From the NCBI GenBank assembly GCA_964464635.1, contig CAYXGT010000121.1:1-5814 (forward strand): a stretch of DNA of 5,814 bases, in the 5' to 3' direction. The stretch's first letter is position 1; every line of letters begins with the position of its first letter. A program made the position numbers and the translations under genes. The stretch is from CAYLMG01 sp964464635 (lineage in GTDB: Bacteria; Planctomycetota; Phycisphaerae; Sedimentisphaerales; Anaerobacaceae). The notes under the pieces are model-generated. The model saw only the letters and a list, made by a program, of their open reading frames with translations, was not told the DNA's origin and searched no databases. Positions 1 through 4,377 of this stretch are shown piece after piece.

Positions 1-117
1 TGTAAGTCCATGCTTGACAGCGTTTTGTGAGACGATTTCCTTTCCCTGCGGGGTTCTTGGGCCGGTAGATTTTTGGGCGTTAATGCGATTTGAGATGATT
101 TTTGCTTGGGTAGCCAT
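1..117 (-). CDS. Hypothetical protein, NAQKSTGPRTPQGK-motif family, N-terminal part only
   Basis: The first 39 codons of a leftward gene are visible; it continues past the left edge of the window. The translation starts MATQAKIISNRINAQKSTGP and goes on RTPQGKEIVSQNAVKHGL. The pattern 'N-x-x-N-A-x-K-S-T-G-P-R-T-P-x-G-K ... N-A-x-K-H-G-L' is one I recognise from many planctomycete (and some acidobacterial and verrucomicrobial) proteins annotated only as hypothetical; no function is established that I know of. The segment is basic and hydrophilic with no signal peptide, so a cytoplasmic, possibly nucleic-acid-associated role is conceivable, but this is a guess. The ATG is chosen because a CGGAGG Shine-Dalgarno sits 7 nt upstream. 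A 16-bp tandem repeat lies directly behind that site. Confidence 0.75.
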   Translation of the reverse strand, partial: MATQAKIISNRINAQKSTGPRTPQGKEIVSQNAVKHGLT

Positions 118-124
118 AAGATTT

Positions 125-130
125 CCTCCG
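125..130 (-). promoter_or_regulatory. Shine-Dalgarno site of the left-edge gene
   Basis: On the minus strand the sequence reads CGGAGG, then 7 nt, then ATG. It is the strongest ribosome-binding site in the window and fixes the start of the partial left-edge gene. The sigma-factor and DUF2971 starts in this window have no comparable site. Confidence 0.75.
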
Positions 131-142
131 GAAAATTAGTTA

Positions 143-190
143 ATTGGTTAAATGGTTGATTGGTTAAATGGTTGATTGGTTAAATGGTTA
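143..190. repeat. Tandem repeat, three 16-bp units
   Basis: Three head-to-tail copies of attggttaaatggttg occupy 143-158, 159-174 and 175-190; only the last base of the third copy differs. Each unit is itself a near-duplication (TTGGTTAAA / ATGGTTGA), so the stretch reads as an 8-bp half-unit repeated about six times. It begins 13 bp behind the Shine-Dalgarno of the leftward gene, so it probably falls in that gene's 5' untranslated or promoter region. Slippage in such a tract could change leader length. I see no inverted symmetry and no CRISPR-like spacers. Confidence 0.85.
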
Positions 191-250
191 AATTGTTACA
201 AAGCATAGATAAATCCTTTGTAATAAAGTACTTACGATTATTTTTGACTT

Positions 251-383
251 GGCCTGCCCCAAAACTCCGCTCGGGGTAAACTGGCCGAAAGACCTTGTGG
301 CTTAGCCACTTACAGACATGAAATCTGAAATGTCTATTTTTCTTCGCCTACTGGCGTTTTATGTTTGCCTGCTGGCAAACATA
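251..383. repeat. Cluster of consecutive stem-loops in a gene-free stretch
   Basis: Five inverted repeats follow one another. At 251-286, outer arms GGCC/GGCC enclose CCCC (257-260) pairing with GGGG (273-276). At 297-309, GTGGC pairs with GCCAC around TTA. At 314-335, AGACAT pairs with ATGTCT around 10 nt and is followed by ATTTTT. At 345-356, CGCC pairs with GGCG around TACT. At 360-383 is a perfect 10-bp stem. No open reading frame of note covers the block. It could be an intergenic repeat complex, the 3' end of an unrecognised RNA, or terminators; none of these can be chosen from sequence alone. The rest of 191-450 holds only AT-rich DNA. Confidence 0.55.
360..383. repeat. Perfect 10-bp inverted repeat with 4-nt loop
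   Basis: TATGTTTGCC (360-369) pairs fully with GGCAAACATA (374-383) around the loop TGCT. The core GCCTGCTGGC (367-376) resembles GCCTACTGGC at 346-355, where a shorter 4-bp stem forms with loop TACT, so the two hairpins may be copies of one small element that differ in arm length. Neither strand has a T-tract right after the stem, so an intrinsic terminator is unlikely. Confidence 0.7.
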
Positions 384-549
384 CGGGTAAATTAACAGAC
401 TATCAAACATAAGTCAACAAAAAAATGACTAAAAAAGAAAAAAAATTTTTAGACCACTAAGGCGCTAAGACACGAAGAAAATCAACCACGAATTAACACG
501 AATTACTCGAATTTTTAAACCATAAAGAAAAGATTATTAACCGCGGATT

Positions 550-612
550 ACACCCTACTACGCCCTTCGGGCTCCGAAGGGCAGGCAGATTAACACGGAT
601 TTTAATAAACCA
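550..612. repeat. 63-bp dispersed repeat, copy 1, with intact hairpin
   Basis: This copy matches 778-840 at 59 of 63 positions without gaps. It contains a strong stem, GCCCTTCGG (562-570) with CCGAAGGGC (574-582), closed by a 3-nt loop. The flanks belong to the CGGATTAACACGG-type modules of the surrounding belt, so the element looks like a hairpin cassette of about 34 bp seated inside a module. Confidence 0.85.
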
Positions 613-777
613 TAAAAACTCAAAGACACGAAGATTTTAGACAGGATAACAGGATTTTCAGTATATTTATTCAGCAACAGAGTACACCAAGAGCACAGAG
701 ATATTTTTGCCACTGATTTCACAGATTTCACGGAAAATATTAGCCACAAAAAAGCGCAAAAAAACAGACACGGATTA

Positions 778-840
778 ACACCCTACTACGCCCACCGGGC
801 TCAGAAGGGCAGGCAGATTTACACGGATTTTAATAAACCA
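778..840. repeat. 63-bp dispersed repeat, copy 2, with decayed hairpin
   Basis: This is the direct-orientation partner of 550-612, 228 bp downstream. Three of the four differences fall in the hairpin: the arms read GCCCACCGG and CAGAAGGGC, leaving only the GCCC/GGGC base of the stem plus scattered pairs. The insert is bracketed by near-identical 9-mers, GATTAACAC (773-781) and GATTTACAC (816-824 region), which is what a target duplication would look like. It could also simply be the native 10-bp periodicity of the host module. Confidence 0.8.
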
Positions 841-978
841 CTAAGAATCTAAGACACAAAGAAACAAGTCAAAAGTCAAAAGGTAAAAAAATATTTAGCC
901 ACGAATTAACACGAAAAGACACGAAGAAAAAATTTATTTAACCGCAGATTTACAAGGATTTTAATTAAAAATAAATAC

Positions 979-1006
979 TTGATTTAATTGGTTATTTGTT
1001 TATAAT
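979..1006 (+). promoter_or_regulatory. Sigma-70-like promoter ahead of the DUF2971 gene
   Basis: TTGATT (979-984) and a perfect TATAAT (1001-1006) are separated by 16 bp, close to the housekeeping consensus. A start of transcription near 1013 would be expected. The next substantial plus-strand gene starts at 1258, so transcription from here would give a leader of about 245 nt. The region is AT-rich, so chance matches are a real risk, but the exact -10 box with a sensible spacer, placed right at the boundary to more GC-rich DNA, makes it the best promoter candidate in the window. Confidence 0.5.
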
Positions 1007-1012
1007 TAGCAA

Positions 1013-1182
1013 AATACAAGGACGGACATCTTGGCGATGGATCGTCGGGGCGGGATTGAGCATAAGTCGGGGGCTCAAACTCGCATACATACCGCTTTCC
1101 ACGTCAAAGGATGTGCCTCGCCAGAATGCGTTGGTTAGCTTCTTTGATGCAGCCTAATTCGAAAGAGTTGTCGTTTGTTTTA
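1013..1182. other. More GC-rich leader or gene relic of unknown nature
   Basis: Composition changes abruptly near 1018 from AT-rich repeats to clearly more GC-rich sequence, and falls back after about 1150. On the minus strand one frame stays open for about 50 codons (reading ...NAFWRGTSFDVESGMYASL...), but it begins right after a stop and has no ribosome site. On the plus strand ATG at 1036 opens a 33-codon frame (MDRRGGIEHK...) ending at 1137, also without a ribosome site. Neither is recognised. The block could be a relic of a lost gene, a dispersed element, or a structured untranslated leader of the DUF2971 transcript. I cannot decide between these. Confidence 0.3.
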
Positions 1183-1228
1183 ATGGAGTTAGGCGAAAAA
1201 ACGAGAAAAAGGAAATTCGAGAAAGATT

Positions 1229-1261
1229 ATGGAATCTAAAGGCTTGGTACAGCGAATATGA
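1229..1261 (+). other. Possible 10-codon leader ORF overlapping the DUF2971 start
   Basis: ATG at 1229 opens a short frame, MESKGLVQRI, whose TGA overlaps the next ATG as ATGA (1258-1261), the classic arrangement for translational coupling. A purine run, GAGAAAG (1219-1225), precedes it at short distance. This would help explain how the DUF2971 gene is translated, because that gene has no good Shine-Dalgarno of its own. A second short frame, 1183-1239 (MELGEKTRKRKFEKDYGI), lies in the same frame as DUF2971 but ends at TAA 18 nt before its ATG. Ten-codon ORFs arise easily by chance, so support is weak. Confidence 0.2.
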
Positions 1262-2031
1262 ATGTTTTATATAAATACTGCGATCAGTTGGGTATTATAA
1301 AAATCCTGGGGGCGTTAGAGTTGAAGTTGCCGTTTATTTCAGAGGTTAACGACCCATTCGAATGTTTGACAATTTTTTATTGTCCTAATGATAAAGCTGC
1401 GATGAGAAAGCAATGTATACGGACATTTGAACGCAATGGTATTAGCCCACCGGCCGACTGGGAACAAAAACTAAACGAACAGTTTGAAACAGGCGAGCTT
1501 CGTAAAACACTGGAAGAAGGTATGCGGGACTTTATCAGCAAATGGAACCAACAAAGCTGTTTGTTATCTGTTTCAAAAACCGCAAAAGAACCTGTGATGT
1601 GGGCTCATTATGCCGAGATACACAAAGGGGCAGTAATCGGGATTGATTTTGATAAGTTGTTTAAAATGCATCCCGTTAATTATTCTGAAGATAGACCCCA
1701 AATGAATATTTTGCACGAGTTTACGCTCGAAAAATCTCTGGAAATAGCATCGACCAAATCGGTCGCTTGGATTTATGAAAAAGAATTTCGTGCGGTGTTT
1801 GATGATAACTTCTTGAAGAAACAGGGTTCAACGTGCCTTAGAGACTTCAATGGCAAGAAAACCTGGTTTTTGCGGCTGAATCCGGAATCGATAAGAGAAG
1901 TTGTTTTTGGTTTGTACACGGAGAAGAGTTTAAAGTCGGCTATCAGGAAGTTAATTGAGCGACCAGAACTACAGCACGTAAAATTACGTCAAGCTGAAAA
2001 ATCGAAAACATATACCCTTAATTTGAAGTAA
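1258..2031 (+). CDS. DUF2971 domain-containing protein
   Basis: This 257-residue soluble protein has the landmarks of the DUF2971 family in order: YKY near the N terminus (5-7), SEVNDPFE (28-35), a hydrophobic-polar strand CLLSVSK (101-107), the hallmark MWAHYA (114-119), HKGAVIGIDFD (122-132), then KSVAWIYEKEFR (167-178) and a final REVVFGL (213-219). The length is normal for the family, so it appears complete. There is no signal peptide or membrane segment, so it is cytoplasmic. The family's biochemical activity is unknown to me; members are patchily distributed accessory genes. The ATG at 1258 is the first in frame after a TAA at 1237; it lacks a clear Shine-Dalgarno and may be coupled to a tiny upstream frame. 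A good promoter lies at 979-1006. The gene stands alone between repeat-rich segments, consistent with acquisition by transfer. Confidence 0.85.
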   Translation: MNVLYKYCDQLGIIKILGALELKLPFISEVNDPFECLTIFYCPNDKAAMRKQCIRTFERNGISPPADWEQKLNEQFETGELRKTLEEGMRDFISKWNQQSCLLSVSKTAKEPVMWAHYAEIHKGAVIGIDFDKLFKMHPVNYSEDRPQMNILHEFTLEKSLEIASTKSVAWIYEKEFRAVFDDNFLKKQGSTCLRDFNGKKTWFLRLNPESIREVVFGLYTEKSLKSAIRKLIERPELQHVKLRQAEKSKTYTLNLK

Positions 2032-2034
2032 TGT

Positions 2035-2062
2035 AGCGGAAACGTCTTCCGCTCCGGAGCGG
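2035..2062. repeat. Mutually exclusive hairpins behind the DUF2971 gene
   Basis: AGCGGAA (2035-2041) pairs with TTCCGCT (2047-2053) around ACGTC. The right arm is also part of a perfect 14-bp palindrome, CCGCTCCGGAGCGG (2049-2062), so only one of the two structures can form at a time. The block starts 4 nt after the DUF2971 stop. No T-run follows (the next bases are GGAGAAAATAG), so it is not a standard intrinsic terminator. It could be a dispersed intergenic repeat or an RNA 3'-end stabiliser. Confidence 0.6.
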
Positions 2063-2113
2063 GGAGAAAATAGAAAAATAACCCTCGAATTTCATTATTA
2101 GAGGTATAAGATT

Positions 2114-2335
2114 ATGCCAGACCAAACACTTAAATGCCCAAAGTGTGGAACGCAGATAGAGCTGACGGGTGTTTTAACTTTAATGGTACAAAATAACAGA
2201 AAAGAAGGAAATAAGCAAAGGAAATCCGTGAAAATCCGCCTTCATTATATTACGGCGGACAAGTCTGTGATTAAAAGAAAGAATACAGAACACAGAATAC
2301 AGAACTCAGTGTCAATCAGCGAAATCAGTGATTAA
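2114..2335 (+). CDS. Short CPKCG zinc-knuckle ORF, probable truncated DUF2130-type gene
   Basis: The 73-codon frame begins MPDQTLKCPKCGTQIELTGVL, which closely resembles the N terminus of DUF2130 proteins (a 'CPxCGxxIxLTxxL' knuckle followed, in full-length members, by a long coiled coil and a nuclease-like domain of several hundred residues). A usable AGAGG ribosome site lies 9 nt before the ATG. After about residue 25 the similarity stops. The remaining codons run through an inverted repeat (2235-2240 with 2254-2259), three tandem 7-mers ACAGAAY (2285-2305) and AATCAG direct repeats (2314-2330), giving a basic, low-complexity tail. I infer that the front of a gene survives and the rest has been lost and replaced by repeat DNA. 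A genuine small zinc-binding protein is possible but less likely. Confidence 0.5.
   Translation: MPDQTLKCPKCGTQIELTGVLTLMVQNNRKEGNKQRKSVKIRLHYITADKSVIKRKNTEHRIQNSVSISEISD
2235..2259. repeat. Inverted repeat inside the truncated zinc-knuckle ORF
   Basis: TCCGCC (2235-2240) pairs with GGCGGA (2254-2259) around a 13-nt AT-rich loop. It falls in the part of the 2114-2335 ORF that has lost resemblance to any family, which supports the view that this stretch is intergenic repeat DNA rather than selected coding sequence. Confidence 0.5.
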
Positions 2336-2352
2336 AAATCGACGTGTTAGTT

Positions 2353-3258
2353 TTACGGCTTTTTAAGAAAGCCGACGGTCGATTCCATAATCCTGTCGTA
2401 GAAAGTATCAGGCCTGGATTCTGCAGTTTGACGCCTGAGGTCTTCGAGATTGGCCCGGCAGAAATGACAGCCGACAGTATTAAGATGAAAATCAACGTAA
2501 TCGTGCCAGTCCTTTTCCAATGTCCCCAAAAGATAAGCACCGACGGTGCTGCGCTTCGGGCAGCTGAGGCGCTTGAGACGCCATAGCTCGGTAAGCAGGT
2601 TCTCAAAATCAGCAGAATCAGGGTCAAAAGAAAAATTTGCACCTTCGATAAACTTGTGAACCTGCTTTATTGAGCGGTGCTTTGTAACAGCTATATGATT
2701 CTGACTTAAGTTAAGAATTTTGGCGATATTTTTATTCGGCAGGTGACAATAGAAAATCAGCTCTATAATTTTCAATTCACCAAAGCCGAGAGACTTTTTA
2801 TAGCCGCTGAGCAGCTCCTCCAAGGCATCGGCAAGTATCCGGCGCTGCATAACAAGCTGCTCATCCCTTCTGGCATACCAGCTTACGGTCGGCTCTGCCG
2901 CAGCAACGGTATCAAAGGCATCTGCGTTTTTTTTACTGTCAGAACTGTGGTAAACATCCTGAATGAGACAGATGTGTGCAGAATTTCTTTTGCGGTAGGA
3001 ATCAACAATTTTTCTTCGAAGAAGCGCAAACAGATAGGTTTCAAGGCTGCAATCCTGGCGGAAAGCATTCATAGTCTTAAGAAAGGCGACGAATGTTTCC
3101 TGAACGATATCCTCACAGTCGGCGCGCTGAGGCAGCTTTGCCCGCGCAAATGAGAGCAGCCGCCCCTGGTATCTGTCAACCAATTGTGCCCAGGCGCTTT
3201 TACTTCCCCTGCGAATCTGCTCGAGCAGGTAAGATTCGGCCTTTGCAATACGGCTCAT
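2353..3258 (-). CDS. ECF-type RNA polymerase sigma factor with C-terminal zf-HC2-like extension
   Basis: The 301-residue protein directs RNA polymerase core to specific promoters. Sigma region 2 spans about residues 22-92, with the typical DCEDIVQETFVAFL (47-60) and SLETYLFALLRRKIVDSYRKR (71-91). Region 4 spans about 135-204, with a helix-turn-helix NKNIAKILNLSQNHIAVTKHR (175-195). There are no regions 1 or 3, so it is an ECF-class sigma. Ordinary ECF factors end near here at about 180-200 residues; this one adds about 100. Residues 231-274 (SCPKRSTVGAYLLGTLE ... HLNTVGCHFCRANLEDL) line up with the zinc-binding anti-sigma fold: 'C...aYLdGeL...HL..C..C...L'. Candidate ligands are C233, H258, C264 and C267, with H-x5-C-x2-C instead of the usual H-x3-C-x2-C. 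A built-in regulatory module is inferred, as in CorE-like sigma factors whose cysteine-rich tail senses metal. The start has no clear Shine-Dalgarno and lies 26 nt after the preceding gene's stop, so it is probably co-transcribed with that gene. Confidence 0.88.
   Translation of the reverse strand: MSRIAKAESYLLEQIRRGSKSAWAQLVDRYQGRLLSFARAKLPQRADCEDIVQETFVAFLKTMNAFRQDCSLETYLFALLRRKIVDSYRKRNSAHICLIQDVYHSSDSKKNADAFDTVAAAEPTVSWYARRDEQLVMQRRILADALEELLSGYKKSLGFGELKIIELIFYCHLPNKNIAKILNLSQNHIAVTKHRSIKQVHKFIEGANFSFDPDSADFENLLTELWRLKRLSCPKRSTVGAYLLGTLEKDWHDYVDFHLNTVGCHFCRANLEDLRRQTAESRPDTFYDRIMESTVGFLKKP
2356..2374 (-). terminator. Hairpin overlapping the sigma-factor stop, possible terminator
   Basis: CGGCTTT (2356-2362) and AAAGCCG (2368-2374) form a 7-bp stem with a 5-nt loop. 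It covers the last codons of the sigma-factor gene and abuts its TAA. On the minus strand the stem is followed by TAAAAC, and a T5 run comes only about 15 nt later, so it is a weak intrinsic terminator at best. It sits in the short gap where the leftward operon and the rightward ORF converge, which is where a terminator would be expected. Confidence 0.35.
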
Positions 3259-3284
3259 AAAATTTCAAGCCTGTAACAAGTTTT

Positions 3285-4376
3285 TCAGGTTAAAAATAAA
3301 TATATAAAAAAAGCTCCCGCAACCACGAAAACCACTGCAGCAGCCTTCAGGGCGAGAGAATAATAACCTCTTGTGGCGGCATTTGCGAAAAGGTAGAGAA
3401 CGGCTATTAATATTACCAGGCCGCCAATCGAAAAAAACTGACGGAGCAAGGAGGCTCTCATAGAACCGATTTGCATCTTTTTATGCAGCTTTAACTCACT
3501 TATCTTCTCCGACGAGATATCGATTAAAAGAGCCTGACGATATACCGGGCCTGCAGAGGTTTGCAGAGATTGCGTGAATTTATCTATAATCAAAGAATTA
3601 TCAATGATATCAGAAGCAGTTATCTTGAAATCGGCAAGTAAAGATAAGGAACGTTTTGGAAGCCGCTTAAATACAGAAGTAATCTTTTGACAGGCGTCAT
3701 CGACGGCCTGCTGGTAGGCCTGAGCCTGGCTCGTACAGGACTCTTTCGAACGAGCTATAATCAGACTAACATCCTTGTTGTTATTAAGCAAACCGGAAAA
3801 ATTTTCAAGCCAGGATTTCTCTGCGAAATCAACAGCTTTGCTAAATCGGCCGGCAGAGCCTGAAATCTGTGCAACGAGCGTACCGCTGAGACAATCTGCA
3901 TGAACATTATTGGCAACCTCCAGGCTGGAGCTTTTGATTCGAGCCTGTTCAAGTTTCACTATTACAGTATTGCTGTCGGCTCCTGTCATAGGCTCTCGCA
4001 TAACATTACTATGTATCAGAACCATGGTGGCGTCATTTTCTTTTCGCAACTGCTCTGCCAGAGCGTTCGATGCGCGTAAATTTACCTCGTCCTCTCGAAC
4101 ATCGGTATATATATGTATTGTTGAAGGTACGTTTTTTTCACCAACAACCTCTGATAAACCTGTTGAGATTTGCTTTGCGAGAGCCCTGGCTGCTGAGGAA
4201 ACCGAGGAGTACACATCAGCGGCGAATTGTTCTTCTACGCCGCTCATCCACACAGGCGGCAGGTCATCAGCACTGCTTCGAACCACATCGTCGAGAGTGT
4301 CACTGCTGATAAACATATAAGTTACAATCAACATAACAAATACCGACAAGCCTGTTATAATCAGATACTTAAGCAT
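3285..4376 (-). CDS. Membrane-anchored protein of unknown family, three transmembrane segments
   Basis: I do not recognise a named domain in this 363-residue protein. Residues 4-23 form a signal-anchor helix after MLK. Residues 24-310 are a large soluble part with alternating strands and helices, including STIHIYTDVREDEVNLR (85-101), TVIVKLEQA (137-145), SGTLVAQISG (164-173) and YRQALLIDIS (279-288). Residues 313-331 and 341-361 are two further hydrophobic helices at the C terminus. The soluble part would face the periplasm if the N terminus is inside, but the basic stretch before the second helix (KLHKK...RASLLRQ) argues the other way by the positive-inside rule, so topology is open. Its ATG lies 1 nt after the stop of the TM2 gene (TGAgATG), implying translational coupling and a shared function, and the sigma-factor gene follows. 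A role as envelope sensor or partner of the TM2 protein is inference only. Confidence 0.8.
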   Translation of the reverse strand: MLKYLIITGLSVFVMLIVTYMFISSDTLDDVVRSSADDLPPVWMSGVEEQFAADVYSSVSSAARALAKQISTGLSEVVGEKNVPSTIHIYTDVREDEVNLRASNALAEQLRKENDATMVLIHSNVMREPMTGADSNTVIVKLEQARIKSSSLEVANNVHADCLSGTLVAQISGSAGRFSKAVDFAEKSWLENFSGLLNNNKDVSLIIARSKESCTSQAQAYQQAVDDACQKITSVFKRLPKRSLSLLADFKITASDIIDNSLIIDKFTQSLQTSAGPVYRQALLIDISSEKISELKLHKKMQIGSMRASLLRQFFSIGGLVILIAVLYLFANAATRGYYSLALKAAAVVFVVAGAFFIYLFLT

Positions 4377-4377
4377 C

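Larger units (their letters stand above)
451..959. repeat. Belt of degenerate short repeat modules (CACGAATTAA / CACGGATTAA type)
   Basis: About 500 bp without a gene are built from 20-40 bp modules that are internally repetitive at 9-10 bp. Examples are ccacgaattaacacgaatta (486-505), acaggataacaggatt (641-656), actgatttcacagatttcac (710-729) and ccacgaattaacacgaa (899-915), alternating with 'ccactaag...gacacgaag' stretches at 454-477, 838-860 and 918-926. Such modules are familiar as scattered intergenic debris in planctomycete and other environmental genomes; their origin and role are not known to me. They are full of short stops, and ORFs crossing them translate into low-complexity nonsense. 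Two modules carry a hairpin insert, listed separately. Confidence 0.7.

Noticed and set aside
143..190. Possible CRISPR array at the 16-bp repeats
   Set aside because: Units are directly adjacent with no spacers and are too short for CRISPR repeats; no cas gene is in the window.
558..749. 63-codon minus-strand frame across the repeat belt
   Set aside because: The translation (SVKSVKSV and similar) is the reading of repeat modules, there is no ribosome site, and it covers one hairpin element.
1036..1137. 33-codon plus-strand frame MDRRGGIEHK... in the GC-rich block
   Set aside because: It has no ribosome site, is very short, matches no family I know, and the opposite strand is open over a longer span.
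1152..1194. Integron attC-like pair, GCCTAAT ... GTTAGGC, upstream of DUF2971
   Set aside because: The left box breaks the RYYYAAC consensus at its last base, the pair spans only 43 bp, inner L-type arms are absent, and no second site follows the gene.
2344..2586. 80-codon plus-strand frame opposite the sigma-factor C terminus
   Set aside because: It is antisense to a clearly conserved coding region and has no ribosome site or recognisable motif; the same applies to the minus-strand frame at 2325-2642.
2743..3153. 136-codon plus-strand frame inside the sigma-factor gene
   Set aside because: It lies antisense to sigma regions 2 and 4, whose motifs are unmistakable, and its own translation has no family features.
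3910..4320. 136-codon plus-strand frame (and 4070-4309) opposite the 363-residue protein
   Set aside because: These are antisense shadows. The minus-strand frame has a signal anchor, membrane helices and a 1-nt coupling to its neighbour, which fits a real gene.
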